In this document: one piece after another, positions 10,488 to 20,587 of the stretch
Layout of the letters: each line of letters starts with the position of its first letter
Numbering within the stretch: position 1 is the first letter of the stretch
Assembly (NCBI GenBank): GCA_016198545.1
Contig: JACQIJ010000060.1
Span: 1-33,506, forward strand
Direction of reading: 5' to 3'
Length of the DNA stretch: 33,506 bases
Source: Pseudomonadota bacterium
GTDB lineage: Bacteria > Pseudomonadota > Alphaproteobacteria > Micavibrionales > Micavibrionaceae
The notes under the pieces: generated by a model
Seen by the model: only the letters and a program-made list of their open reading frames with translations
Told to the model about the DNA's origin: nothing
Database searches by the model: none
Position numbers and translations under genes: made by a program

Positions 10488-11323
10488 TTCCGCTCTCCCG
10501 TGATTTCCAGTGCTTCAAAACGGCCCTTGCTGTCAGTCAGGGCTCCGACCAGATACGTTCCGATTTTACGCGCTCTGTCCGTCAGCGTCCACGGCGGATT
10601 GATAACGGCCAGCCCGCTGCCGGAAAACGTTCCCTCGGCCGCAGGCCCGCGCAAAAACTCCATGACCGTTATATCCGGTATGCCCGAAGCGGCAAGAGCG
10701 GCATGAAACTTCCTGACTGCCCTTGTGTCTTTTACAGGATACCACAGCATATAAACGCCGCCGGCCCACCGTTTATATCCCTCCTTCAACCCCTGATCCA
10801 TCCGTTCAAATTCATCCTCAACCTCGAACGGCGGGTCGCACAGAACAAGCCCGCGCCGCTCATGCGGCGGCAGCGCCGATTTCAACGCCGTGTAACCATC
10901 CATATTTTCCATGCGCAAACGCGCATCATGCCCGAGATTCCCGCGAAGCGCCTTGTAATCTTCCGGATGCTTCTCGTTCAAAATGGCCCTATCGCCATTG
11001 CGCAGCATTTCACGGATGATGAGGGGGGATCCTGGATAAAACCGCAAAGTCTTTCCGTTGTTCAGTTTTCCGACCAGAGACATGTACTCCGCCGCTTCTT
11101 CGGGGACATCATTCCTCCCCCACAGGCGACCGATGCCCTGCTCACATTCCTTCGTCTTCTGCGCCTCGGCGGACTGTAAATCGTACGATCCGAGGCCCGC
11201 ATGCGTATCCAGAACGAAAAAGGGTTTCTCCTTTTGCCGCAAATAGCCTATCGCCAGCGTCAGCATTATGTGCTTGAACACATCGGCGAAATTGCCTGCG
11301 TGGTATATATGGCGGTAATTCAT
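10484..11323 (-). CDS. rlmJ: 23S rRNA (adenine(2030)-N6)-methyltransferase RlmJ
   Basis: 'MNYRHIYHAGNFADVFKHIML', 'LDTHAGLGSYDL', catalytic 'LCDPPFEVEDEF'. Start taken at the internal ATG, not the longer ORF. Confidence 0.92.
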   Translation of the reverse strand: MNYRHIYHAGNFADVFKHIMLTLAIGYLRQKEKPFFVLDTHAGLGSYDLQSAEAQKTKECEQGIGRLWGRNDVPEEAAEYMSLVGKLNNGKTLRFYPGSPLIIREMLRNGDRAILNEKHPEDYKALRGNLGHDARLRMENMDGYTALKSALPPHERRGLVLCDPPFEVEDEFERMDQGLKEGYKRWAGGVYMLWYPVKDTRAVRKFHAALAASGIPDITVMEFLRGPAAEGTFSGSGLAVINPPWTLTDRARKIGTYLVGALTDSKGRFEALEITGERK

Positions 11324-11380
11324 AAGAACTCCTGGCGACGCCATTATAGCACAAATTTTTTCATATCTCTATTTCGCGCA

Positions 11381-11409
11381 TTGTTCTTGTTAAGACAAAA
11401 TCGTACACT
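11381..11409 (+). promoter_or_regulatory. Possible promoter of trkH (TTGTTC, 17 nt, TACACT)
   Basis: Hexamers with 17 nt spacing in the rlmJ/trkH divergent intergenic region. Confidence 0.25.
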
Positions 11410-11443
11410 AACTACGCTTTTTCGGGACGAGAAGGAGACAGCC

Positions 11444-12886
11444 TTGGAACTACGGCCTGTTCTGTACATACTTGGAATATTGCTCTCCGTCCTTGCGCTC
11501 AGCATGACGATCCCTATGATTGCCGACCTGTATGTGGGCCATGAAGACTGGAAAGTCTTTTTCCTCTGCATGGTTTTTACGGCCTTTTTCGGCGGAGCGC
11601 TGACGCTCAGCAATTCCGGTCACAATTTGCGTATCACGCACCGTCAGGGTTTCCTGATGATAACCCTGACATGGGTGGCTCTGTGCTTTTTTTCCGCCAC
11701 CCCGCTGTGGATGTCCGGCCTTGGCATATCCTTTACAGACGCTTTTTTCGAAGCAACGTCAGGAATAACGACGACGGGTGCAACCGTCCTGACAGACCTT
11801 GACAATATGCCGCGCGGCATACTTCTCTGGCGGGCGCTGCTGCAATGGCTGGGGGGGATCGGGATCGTCCTGATGGCCATGTCCATTCTTCCTTTCCTGA
11901 AAGTCGGCGGAATGCAGCTTTTTCAGACGGAGCTTTCCGAGAATGAAAAGGCCATTCCCCGCACGGCAAAGTTTGCCAGCTCCATCGGTTCCATCTATCT
12001 GGCGCTTACAATCGTCAACATTGTATGTTACCGGCTGGCCGGCATGGAATTTTTTGACGCTACGGCCCATGCCCTTAGCACAATTTCAACAGGGGGCTTT
12101 TCAACACGGGATTCTTCCTTTACCCAATTCGAAGGCGCAGCCATTGAGATCATCGCCATAACCTTCATGATTCTCGGCGGCCTGCCCTTTATCCTTTATA
12201 TGAAAGCACTTGGCGGCGACTGGAAAGCCCTCTTCCGGGACTCGCAGGTGCGCTGGTTCCTGTCGATTGTACTGATCGTTACAATCATTATGACGGCATA
12301 CCTGCTGCTCTCATCCCATGCGGGTTTCGGCACATCCCTTCTCCATGCGCTTTTCAATATCGTCTCAGTCATAACGGGAACAGGGTATACAAATGAGGAT
12401 TACGGCCGCTGGGGCGGCCTGCCAGTCTCCATATTCTTCTTCCTGATGGTCGTCGGGGCCTGCGCCGGATCCACAACATGCGGAATCAAGATTTTCCGCT
12501 TCCAGGTATTGTACGCCGTAACCGATGTTCAGATAAAAAAACTCATCTTTCCGAACGGCGTATTCATACCCCACTACAACGGCCGCCCCATCCCGGAAAG
12601 CGTTCCTATTTCGGTGATGAGCTTCTTTTTTCTCTTCGCCCTGATTTTTGCCCTTGTGGCTGTTATATTGTCGATGATGGGGCTGGATTTCATGACTTCC
12701 ATGTCCGCATCGGCGACGGCCCTCTCAAATGTCGGTCCCGGACTGGGTGAAGTCATCGGCCCCGCCGGAACTTTCAAGCCCCTGTCGGACGGGGCAAAAT
12801 GGATTCTTTCCGTCACCATGATTCTGGGACGCCTTGAACTCTTTCCGCTTCTGGTTATGCTGTCGCCGCAATTCTGGCGCAAGTAG
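11444..12886 (+). CDS. trkH: TrkH-family potassium uptake protein
   Basis: TTG start at 11444 preceded by AAGGAG. Selectivity-filter-like motifs 'ATSGITTTGATV', 'ALSTISTGGFST', 'VSVITGTGYTNEDYG', 'TALSNVGPGLG'. Confidence 0.88.
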   Translation: MELRPVLYILGILLSVLALSMTIPMIADLYVGHEDWKVFFLCMVFTAFFGGALTLSNSGHNLRITHRQGFLMITLTWVALCFFSATPLWMSGLGISFTDAFFEATSGITTTGATVLTDLDNMPRGILLWRALLQWLGGIGIVLMAMSILPFLKVGGMQLFQTELSENEKAIPRTAKFASSIGSIYLALTIVNIVCYRLAGMEFFDATAHALSTISTGGFSTRDSSFTQFEGAAIEIIAITFMILGGLPFILYMKALGGDWKALFRDSQVRWFLSIVLIVTIIMTAYLLLSSHAGFGTSLLHALFNIVSVITGTGYTNEDYGRWGGLPVSIFFFLMVVGACAGSTTCGIKIFRFQVLYAVTDVQIKKLIFPNGVFIPHYNGRPIPESVPISVMSFFFLFALIFALVAVILSMMGLDFMTSMSASATALSNVGPGLGEVIGPAGTFKPLSDGAKWILSVTMILGRLELFPLLVMLSPQFWRK

Positions 12887-12891
12887 CCTCC

Positions 12892-13461
12892 ATGACAAAA
12901 AGAAAAAAATCAGCAAAGAAAATAACAGAAACATACCTGCATAACGCGGGCCTCCATTACTTGCAAAGATTTTCCTCCAGCGCGGGACAATTCCGGACCG
13001 TCATGGGAAAAAAGATTGCGCGCTCCTGCACCGAGAATGCCGATCAGGATATAAACGAATGCAGCCTTATGCTCGAAACGTTGATTCAAAAATTTTTACG
13101 GGCAGGCCTTCTGAACGATGAAATATACGCGCAACAGACCGTCGCCAGCCTGAGGCGACGCGGCGCATCATCTTCTGCCATTAAATCCAACCTGCGGAAA
13201 AAGGGGGTAGATCCCGCAAAAGCTCACGCAGCTATCCGGCAGCATGACGAGATGACGGGCACGGAAAACAGCGAACTTCTGGCCGCCATCCGCTTCGCTA
13301 AAAGAAAAAAACTGGGCCCTTTCTCGGCCGGAGAAAAAACGCGGGAGAAAAGCATGTCTGCCTATGCCCGAGGCGGGTTTAACTATGAGACCGCACGCCG
13401 GGTTTTGAACATGGACGCAAAAGAGGCCCTGAAAATCACTGAAGGTTTCGAGGAGGGATAG
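12892..13461 (+). CDS. recX: RecX family regulatory protein
   Basis: 'YLHNAGLHYLQRFSSSAGQFRTVM...LNDEIYAQQTVASLRRRGASSSAIKSNLRKKGVD' RecX three-helix repeats. Confidence 0.75.
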   Translation: MTKRKKSAKKITETYLHNAGLHYLQRFSSSAGQFRTVMGKKIARSCTENADQDINECSLMLETLIQKFLRAGLLNDEIYAQQTVASLRRRGASSSAIKSNLRKKGVDPAKAHAAIRQHDEMTGTENSELLAAIRFAKRKKLGPFSAGEKTREKSMSAYARGGFNYETARRVLNMDAKEALKITEGFEEG

Positions 13462-16126
13462 TATCCCAATCCACATTACCGCTTTCTGACGTAAACCGAT
13501 TGTCTCCGGCCTCACCCCCCGCCTTCTCCTTGGCAGCAACGCGCTTTGCGGGAATAATGATTGTCGCAGTCGTGCCTATGCCCTTTTGCGAAAAGAGTTC
13601 CAGCCGCCCGCCGTGGAGTTTTATCAATGCATTGACAAGAGTCAGACCGAGGCCGGCGCCGGATCCACTGCGCGCGAAGGAGGACTCAACCTGCCCGAAT
13701 GGAGACAAAGCTTTTTCGATCTCCTCCTCGCTCAAGCCAATGCCTGTGTCTGTCACGGAAAGCCTCAGATTTCCTTCCGCATCAACTTCATATGAAATCG
13801 TAATACGTCCACCCTCGGGCGTAAATTTTACCGCATTCGACAGAAGATTAAGAACAATCTGCTTCAGGGCCACATCTTCGCCAATCACCAGCGGCGCTTT
13901 ACGATCCACCAGATTGATGACCGTTTTCTGCGATTCTTGCACCTTGGGCATCATAAGATCGACGCATATCTTGACGGTTTTTTCCAAATTCACGGAGGAT
14001 TCATTAAGCTGGCGCTCGCCCGCGTCAATCTTCGATATATCGAGAATCTCATTGATAATGGCCAGAAGACGTTTTCCGCTATTGAAAATGTCGCAAGCAT
14101 ATTCCCAGTATTGCTTGTTTTCCACCGGGCCCAGCACCTGATTCTTGATAATCTCGGAGAAACCAATGATGGCATTCAGCGGCGTACGCAGTTCATGGCT
14201 CATGTTCGCCAAAAATTCGGATTTCGCGCGGCTGGCCATATCCGACTGAATTTTCGCCTCCCGAAGCTTCAACTCCACATCCTTCCTTTTAGTTATATTC
14301 TCTACGCTCCCTTCATAGTATAAAACCCTGCCGTCCTCTCCCTTGACGACGCGCGCATTTTCATTGATCCATATCCTCTGCCCGTCCTTGCGGATAATCT
14401 GCGCTTCAAACCCCCTGATGAAATCAGCGCTCTTGACGCTTTTTAAAAACTGCATTCGATCTTTTACGTTTTCGTACAGCTGCTCATGCGCGTTATAAAC
14501 GCCATGAATCAGATCATCAGCCGAATCATAGCCCAGTATGTCCGCCATAGCCGGATTGGCGCTGACGAATTTTCCTTCCGGCGAAAGCTGATAAAGACCG
14601 TCTGCGGCATGCTCAACAATGGTACGGTACTTCTTTTCCGCTTCGCTCAACGCTTTTTCGGCTTTTCTGCGGTCCTCAATATCAGACAGCGTTCCTATAA
14701 TCCTCATATTCTTGTTTTCATCCTGACGCACTATGGAAACATGAAGATCCACATACCTGTAGATATCGGAATATGTTCTGAGCCGTACAAAGGAATGATA
14801 TGAATTTTTCTGTCCTTTCACCATTTGCAGGAAACTGTTTCTCTGCTCTTCCTTGTCCTGAGGATGCAGAAAATCAAAAATATTCATGCCGATCGTTTCC
14901 TGCACGTCAAACCCTGTGATATTTTTCCATGACTCGTTGAGAAAAATGACGATTCCATCCGCGGAGACCTCGAAGATGATGTCGCTGACGGCGCCTATGA
15001 TAGCCTTATATTCGCGCTCCGTCTTTCTGAGAACCTGATCGAGGCGCTCCCGTTCCGTAACTTCAACACTAAAATCAAAGTTTCTTTGCGCCAGAACATT
15101 CCCCATCGTCAGAAGCCTGGTCGACTGATCGTTATAATTCCTTACATAGACGGCCCCCACGACCGTCAGGCCCAACCCAAGCACGAGAACAAAAAAGTAT
15201 GCGTTCCTCAGCAGACCGCCGTGCGCCCGCCGATTTGTTTTTATCATCACTTCCCATCTTATAGTTCCAAACGATAGAATTCGGTCTCCGGTGGAATAAG
15301 GATCGGCATAGTCCCTTCTTGGAAGCCCGTTGCGACTCATAAAAAATACAGGCCTTCCTGAGCCGATATCGCGTACCGTTATCTCGTCTACCGACAATTC
15401 CGCATTACGCCGGATATCATCAAGAAGGCGCGTAAACCGGGTCACGCCGACGATAATGCCTGTCCCCGCGGCGCCGCGGTCGACAACCCGAGCAACAGCG
15501 AAAGAGCGGCTTTTAATCAACGGATCGGAAGATTCCTCAATATACTTCGTCCCCGGCATGTCGGTTGTGACGATTGTCTCGCTAACACCTTCCAGCCTGT
15601 TGTAGAGAAAGTAGTTTACAAGACTTTGTGCGGATTCAGGCATGAGTATTTCGAGATTGTACGCTTCGCCCCGGGGGTGAATGACGTCCTGTGATATCCA
15701 CCCGGATCCCGCCTGCGTGATCCACATCAGGCGGTCAAGTGATCCCAGCCCGGGTATGCTTGCAATTTTCTTGTCTTCAGCCAGGACAGTCCTGCCGCTG
15801 CGCTGGTCCGAGAGCGACAAAACAGTTCCCGCAACCTTCATTGAATCTTCAATCCCGGCCAGCCGATCCCTGATCCTGTTCTCTATGGAATTGATTGTTA
15901 TGGATTCCTGCGACGACAATGCTTCCCGCGCCGCCATACTCACAAGCATGGATGTTATGAAGGTCATAAAAATACCCGTCACAAGAACAATCCATAATGA
16001 ACGGGTTCCGGAAAAAAAACGCGCGCCGCCGCCGGACATACTGCTTCCGTCTCCTGGCGCTTGCTCTTCCTGTCTTTCCTTAACAAATTCTTCCAGCAAC
16101 AACGTTTTCCTTGCGTCGTGTAACAA
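13436..16126 (-). CDS. PAS-domain hybrid-less sensor histidine kinase, membrane-bound
   Basis: Two TM segments flank a ~260 aa extracytoplasmic region; two PAS/PAC units; HisKA 'SHELRTPLNAIIGFSEIIK'; HATPase 'NLLSNAVKFT', 'DTGIGL', 'GAGLGLTLV'. Confidence 0.9.
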   Translation of the reverse strand: MLHDARKTLLLEEFVKERQEEQAPGDGSSMSGGGARFFSGTRSLWIVLVTGIFMTFITSMLVSMAAREALSSQESITINSIENRIRDRLAGIEDSMKVAGTVLSLSDQRSGRTVLAEDKKIASIPGLGSLDRLMWITQAGSGWISQDVIHPRGEAYNLEILMPESAQSLVNYFLYNRLEGVSETIVTTDMPGTKYIEESSDPLIKSRSFAVARVVDRGAAGTGIIVGVTRFTRLLDDIRRNAELSVDEITVRDIGSGRPVFFMSRNGLPRRDYADPYSTGDRILSFGTIRWEVMIKTNRRAHGGLLRNAYFFVLVLGLGLTVVGAVYVRNYNDQSTRLLTMGNVLAQRNFDFSVEVTERERLDQVLRKTEREYKAIIGAVSDIIFEVSADGIVIFLNESWKNITGFDVQETIGMNIFDFLHPQDKEEQRNSFLQMVKGQKNSYHSFVRLRTYSDIYRYVDLHVSIVRQDENKNMRIIGTLSDIEDRRKAEKALSEAEKKYRTIVEHAADGLYQLSPEGKFVSANPAMADILGYDSADDLIHGVYNAHEQLYENVKDRMQFLKSVKSADFIRGFEAQIIRKDGQRIWINENARVVKGEDGRVLYYEGSVENITKRKDVELKLREAKIQSDMASRAKSEFLANMSHELRTPLNAIIGFSEIIKNQVLGPVENKQYWEYACDIFNSGKRLLAIINEILDISKIDAGERQLNESSVNLEKTVKICVDLMMPKVQESQKTVINLVDRKAPLVIGEDVALKQIVLNLLSNAVKFTPEGGRITISYEVDAEGNLRLSVTDTGIGLSEEEIEKALSPFGQVESSFARSGSGAGLGLTLVNALIKLHGGRLELFSQKGIGTTATIIIPAKRVAAKEKAGGEAGDNRFTSESGNVDWDTIPPRNLQ

Positions 16127-16234
16127 AATAACAACAAATCCCCACGCTATTCTGACGGAAGGGCGTTAAGTATTTGCTAAAATCAGGACAAATGTATTTG
16201 TTACGGAAATAGTTGCGTCAGAGTTAAAAGAAAA

Positions 16235-17401
16235 CTACCGGGTTTCCTCGAACAACTCCCGGCCGATCAGCATGCGGCGGATTTCGGACGTGCCAGCGCC
16301 TATCTCATATAGCTTCGCATCGCGCAGAAGACGGCCCGTGGGGTATTCGTTGATATAGCCGTTGCCGCCGAGGGACTGAATCGCCTGCAGTGCCATCTGC
16401 GTTGCGGCCTCGGCGCTCATCAGGATGCAACCGGCGGCGTCCTTGCGCGTAGTCTCGCCGCGGTCGCAGGCCTGCGCCACCGCATAGACATAGGCGCGCA
16501 TAGCGGAAAGTGTCGCGTACATATCCGCCAGCTTGCCCTGCATCAGCTCAAACTCTCCGACGCTCTGACCGAACTGCTTGCGTTCATGCACGTAAGGCAC
16601 GACAACATCCATGCAGGCCTGCATGATGCCCAGCGGCCCGCCCGACAGAACGACACGCTCGTAATCAAGGCCGGACATCAGGACGCGCACGCCTTTGCCA
16701 ACTTCGCCCAGCACGTTTTCGGCAGGAACTTCGCAATCCTGGAATACCAGTTCGCAGGTGTTGGAACCGCGCATGCCCAGCTTGTCCAGCTTCTGCGCCG
16801 TCGAAAACCCCTTGAAACCCTTCTCGGTGATGAAGGCCGTAATGCCCTTCGGCCCCGCGTTTATATCCGTCTTCGCGTAAACGACGAGCGTCTGCGCCTC
16901 CGGCCCGTTGGTGATCCACATTTTATTGCCGTTCAGGATGTAGCGATCGCCCTTTCTATCCGCGCGCAGATTCATCGACACGACGTCCGAACCGCTGCCC
17001 GGCTCGCTCATGGCCAGCGCGCCGGGGTGTTCACCGCTGATGAGCTTCGGAAGGTATTTTTTGCGCTGCGCGTCGCTGCCGTTGCGGTAGATCTGGTTCA
17101 CGCACAAATTCGAATGCGCCCCGTAGGACAGCGCGACGGATGCGCTGGCGCGGCTCAGTTCCTCCATCGCGATGACGTGCGCGAGGTAGCCCATATCCGC
17201 CCCGCCGTATTCTTCGGACACGGTCATGCCCAGCAGGCCCATGCCGCCCAGCTTGCGCCACACATCCTGCGGGAATTCATTCCTGTGATCTATTTCCGCA
17301 GCGCGCGGCGCCAGTTCCTTCTGCGCGAGCTTGTACACCTCCTCGCGCATCGCCTCGATTTCTTCCGGATGTCCGAATTTCAGCGTGGGATAGGGAATCA
17401 T
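16235..17401 (-). CDS. Acyl-CoA dehydrogenase, probably isovaleryl-CoA dehydrogenase
   Basis: '[17 protein letters not shown]', '[14 protein letters not shown]', '[20 protein letters not shown]', '[35 protein letters not shown]' are IVD-like. Start at the internal ATG (17401). Confidence 0.9.
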   Translation of the reverse strand: MIPYPTLKFGHPEEIEAMREEVYKLAQKELAPRAAEIDHRNEFPQDVWRKLGGMGLLGMTVSEEYGGADMGYLAHVIAMEELSRASASVALSYGAHSNLCVNQIYRNGSDAQRKKYLPKLISGEHPGALAMSEPGSGSDVVSMNLRADRKGDRYILNGNKMWITNGPEAQTLVVYAKTDINAGPKGITAFITEKGFKGFSTAQKLDKLGMRGSNTCELVFQDCEVPAENVLGEVGKGVRVLMSGLDYERVVLSGGPLGIMQACMDVVVPYVHERKQFGQSVGEFELMQGKLADMYATLSAMRAYVYAVAQACDRGETTRKDAAGCILMSAEAATQMALQAIQSLGGNGYINEYPTGRLLRDAKLYEIGAGTSEIRRMLIGRELFEETR

Positions 17402-17427
17402 TTTATTTTTCTCCTTTAATCGACTCG

Positions 17428-18414
17428 TCACCGGGAAAGAATTAAATCATGCTTTTGTGTTGCAGGCTCGACGCCTTCCCATCCCTGAACGACAAGGTGA
17501 CCCGTTTTTGCGTTCGCTTCAAAAGCCAGACGCGTTTCATCGTTCAGAACCGGTGGCACCAGCCACTTGAAATCTCTTTTATCCAGAGACAGATTATCAT
17601 TCATGCGTACGACCCGTTCATAGCTCGTAGCGTTCTGTTCCCTTCCGCGCCACTTTCCGGGTAACCAGTGATTTCCGGTGCAGCCCGTGCCTTCGTGAAC
17701 CACAGCATCTGTCCGCTGCCGCTCAATAATGCATTGCTCGTTTTTATCAATGCCCGTAACAGAGAAAATAGCGGAAATGCATAAAGGCTTGCTCGCAAGC
17801 ATATCCACCGCCTGCTTGTAATTCGCACATTGCTCAAACACCTGACGAAGCAGAATCGTTGGTTGCACATCATCGCTCTGCCACATACGGACCATATCCA
17901 GAGACCAGTCGCCGAAACGGCTCAAACCTTTATAAGGAATGGGGGCCTGATTGATCGCCACGGCGAAACGGCCCGGCGCAACCCCCTGTACCACGCCCAC
18001 ATAACCGGGATAAGCAATATTCCAATAAGCACCTTGTTCCGTTTCATGCCGCGCCAAAATCACCTTGTTACCCATACCGTCTGGTGGCCAATCCATCGAG
18101 CGGTACATGACTGGACCTTCATCCTGCTGCTCTCCGCCAATAACAGCCGTCGTGCACCCCCACTCATAGCTGAGATTGAGAAGATGTAAATTCTCAATAC
18201 CTGTTTCATCAGCGATTTTCTGCACTTCCTCTTTGTAGGGTGCATTTGTCCTCTCCAGCCATTGCTGCGCTTTCCGGTCCATAAACCCGGCCTTCCATTT
18301 GGGCAAGGAACCGAAAAAATCTTGAATCATGCCCGCCGTCATCCCCGGCTTATGCATGGCAATATCGACGGCGTTTTTTGTACCGAAAAGAACTGGAATC
18401 CGCGGCAAACCCAT
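17428..18414 (-). CDS. Acid ceramidase / N-acylethanolamine amidase-like (Ntn, linear amide C-N) hydrolase
   Basis: '[31 protein letters not shown]' matches the 'NL.YE...CTS...G...RNLDW' pattern with candidate nucleophile Cys. Start at MGLPRIP (18414). Confidence 0.7.
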   Translation of the reverse strand: MGLPRIPVLFGTKNAVDIAMHKPGMTAGMIQDFFGSLPKWKAGFMDRKAQQWLERTNAPYKEEVQKIADETGIENLHLLNLSYEWGCTTAVIGGEQQDEGPVMYRSMDWPPDGMGNKVILARHETEQGAYWNIAYPGYVGVVQGVAPGRFAVAINQAPIPYKGLSRFGDWSLDMVRMWQSDDVQPTILLRQVFEQCANYKQAVDMLASKPLCISAIFSVTGIDKNEQCIIERQRTDAVVHEGTGCTGNHWLPGKWRGREQNATSYERVVRMNDNLSLDKRDFKWLVPPVLNDETRLAFEANAKTGHLVVQGWEGVEPATQKHDLILSR

Positions 18415-18481
18415 ATATCCCCCTACTCGTTCAGATAGCTGTCCTCTACTATCACAGACCATAGCATATTGCAAAAACCTG

Positions 18482-20056
18482 CTACTTCGTCGCCTGAAAC
18501 CGGATCGCCGGGTTGTTGGTCTGCGCGTCGTCGAGGTGCCAGGCGTTGCGCGCCAGAAAGACGGGGTCGCCATCATGATCATTGGCGACGGCTCCGCGGT
18601 TGCGATCAATGAAATCCTTCAGCACCGATGAATCGTCCGCCGCCAGCCAGCGCGCGGTGTGCAGGGCCGTTTCCTCAAACTTCACCGGCACGCTGTATTC
18701 GGTGCGGATGCGGTCGGCCAGAATCTCGAATTGCAACGCGCCGACAACGCCGACGACCCAGCTTGAATCCGTCAGCGGCCTGAACACACGGGCCGCACCC
18801 TCCTCCGCCAGCTGCTCCAGCGCCTCGCCAAGGTGCTTGGCCTTCATCGGGTCTTCCGCGCGGGCTTTCTGCATGTATTCCGGCGCGAAGCTGGGGATGC
18901 CCGTAAAATTCAGGTCTTCGCCTTCGGTCAGCGCGTCGCCGATCCGCAGGTTCCCGTGGTTCGGCAGGCCTATGATGTCGCCCGCAAAGGCTTCTTCGGC
19001 GGCATTCCGCTCCTGCGCGAAGAACATCAGCGGGTTGTGCATCGGGATCACCTTCCCGCTGCGCACGTGCTTCAGTTTCATGCCTTTTTTGAAAGGGCCG
19101 GAGCAGATGCGCGCGAAAGCGATGCGGTCGCGGTGCTTCGGATCCATATTGGCCTGTATCTTGAAAACAAAGGCAGAGACTTTCGGTTCATCCGGCAAAA
19201 CTTCGCGTTCCAATGCTTTTTGCGACCGCGGCGCGGGCGCGAATTTACCGAGGCCCTGCAGCAGTTCGCGCACGCCAAAATTATTCACCGCGCTGCCAAA
19301 ATAGACGGGCGTCATGTGACCTTCCAGATAGGCCTGATGATCGAGCGGCTTGCAGGCGCCACGCAGCATTTCCACGTCTTCGCGCAACTTCGCTGCCTGA
19401 TCCGCGGGCAGGCGTTGGTCGATTTTCGGGTCATCGAGGCCCGCGCATTCGATGCCTTCGGCGATTTCCTCGCCCTTCGTGCGCTCCATCAGAACAAGCT
19501 TGTCGTTCAGGATGTCGTAACAGCCCCGGAAATCCCGGCCCATGCCGATTGGCCAGCTGGCGGGGGTGACATCGAGCTGCAGCTTGCTTTCGATCTCATC
19601 CAGCAGATCGATGGGATCAAGCGAATCGCGGTCCATTTTGTTCACGAAGGTGATGATGGGAATGTCGCGCATCCGGCACACTTCAAACAATTTCAGCGTC
19701 TGCGACTGAATGCCGCGCGCACCATCAAGCACCATCACCGCGCTGTCCACGGCGGTCAGAACGCGGTAAGTATCCTCGGAGAAATCCTCGTGCCCCGGCG
19801 TATCGAGCAGGTTGAAAGTATGATCGCCGTATTCGAACGTCATCACGGCGGAAGTGACGGAAATCCCCCGTTCCTGCTCCACCTTCATCCAGTCGGAACG
19901 CGCACGGCGGCGTTCGCCCTTCGCCTTCACCATCCCGGCCATCTGGATCGCGCCGCCGAACAGCAGCAGCTTTTCGGTAAGCGTCGTCTTCCCGGCGTCC
20001 GGATGGGCGATGATGGCGAACGTGCGCCGCTTTTGACTCTGATCCTGCAGGCTCAT
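18482..20056 (-). CDS. prfC: Peptide chain release factor 3
   Basis: 'RRTFAIIAHPDAGKTTLTEKLLLFGGAIQMAGMVKAKGERRRARSDWMKVEQERGISVTSAVM' GTPase; 'ITFVNKMDRD'. Confidence 0.97.
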   Translation of the reverse strand: MSLQDQSQKRRTFAIIAHPDAGKTTLTEKLLLFGGAIQMAGMVKAKGERRRARSDWMKVEQERGISVTSAVMTFEYGDHTFNLLDTPGHEDFSEDTYRVLTAVDSAVMVLDGARGIQSQTLKLFEVCRMRDIPIITFVNKMDRDSLDPIDLLDEIESKLQLDVTPASWPIGMGRDFRGCYDILNDKLVLMERTKGEEIAEGIECAGLDDPKIDQRLPADQAAKLREDVEMLRGACKPLDHQAYLEGHMTPVYFGSAVNNFGVRELLQGLGKFAPAPRSQKALEREVLPDEPKVSAFVFKIQANMDPKHRDRIAFARICSGPFKKGMKLKHVRSGKVIPMHNPLMFFAQERNAAEEAFAGDIIGLPNHGNLRIGDALTEGEDLNFTGIPSFAPEYMQKARAEDPMKAKHLGEALEQLAEEGAARVFRPLTDSSWVVGVVGALQFEILADRIRTEYSVPVKFEETALHTARWLAADDSSVLKDFIDRNRGAVANDHDGDPVFLARNAWHLDDAQTNNPAIRFQATK

Positions 20057-20079
20057 TTTTCTTCTTCAGGGTGTTTGAA

Positions 20080-20508
20080 CTACTTAGCGCGGCCTTTCGT
20101 GCCGAGGCCTATTTCCTTGGCAAGGCTGCTGCGCCGCTTGGCGTAATTCGGCGCCACCATCGGGTAATCGGCAGACAAGCCCCAGCGTTCGCGGTATTGC
20201 TCCGGCGTCATGGAATAGGCCGTTTGCAGGTGGCGCTTGAGCATTTTCAGTTTTTTGCCGTCTTCGAGGCAGACGATATAATCGGGCGTCACGGATTTTT
20301 TAATCGGCACGGCGGGCTGAGGCCTGTCGGCCATCATCGCGGACGCGCCGCCTTCGCCCGTCAGGCCTGCCAGCGTACGGTAGACCTTCTGGATGACATT
20401 GGGAATTTCATCGGCGGCGACCTGCGTCGCCGACAAATGCGCGGAGACGATTTCCGTTGTCAGAGTCAAAAGGTAATCGTATTTACCATTGCCGTCATCG
20501 CCAGTCAT
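20080..20508 (-). CDS. mucR: MucR/Ros family transcriptional regulator
   Basis: 'ADEIPNVIQKVYRTLAGL...PDYIVCLEDGKKLKMLKRHLQTAYSMTPEQYRERWGLSADYPMVAPNYAKRRSSLAKEIGLG'. Confidence 0.93.
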   Translation of the reverse strand: MTGDDGNGKYDYLLTLTTEIVSAHLSATQVAADEIPNVIQKVYRTLAGLTGEGGASAMMADRPQPAVPIKKSVTPDYIVCLEDGKKLKMLKRHLQTAYSMTPEQYRERWGLSADYPMVAPNYAKRRSSLAKEIGLGTKGRAK

Positions 20509-20587
20509 GAATAAAGCCTTTCGTTACGAAGTATAAATGCATATCGGCGGAAAATCCGCAAGTATTCGCGCAAATAAAATACTTACT

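Noticed and set aside
11201-11443. N-terminal extension of the TrkH ORF into the rlmJ gene
   Set aside because: A TTG at 11444 with AAGGAG upstream is a better start; the extension is antisense to rlmJ.
16188-16201. ACAAAT-GT-ATTTGT inverted repeat upstream of the PAS kinase
   Set aside because: Short and AT-rich, with no promoter alignment or second copy; likely chance.
16586-17419. 277 aa plus-strand ORF
   Set aside because: Antisense to the acyl-CoA dehydrogenase gene; no recognisable motif.
18415-18609. N-terminal extension of the C45/NAAA-like ORF overlapping prfC
   Set aside because: The extension is the out-of-frame 3' end of prfC; the family-like sequence begins at MGLPRIP (18414).
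18833-20146. 437 aa plus-strand ORF
   Set aside because: Antisense shadow ORF of prfC; composition (His/Arg/Ala/Phe-rich) is typical of the reverse complement of a GC-rich gene.
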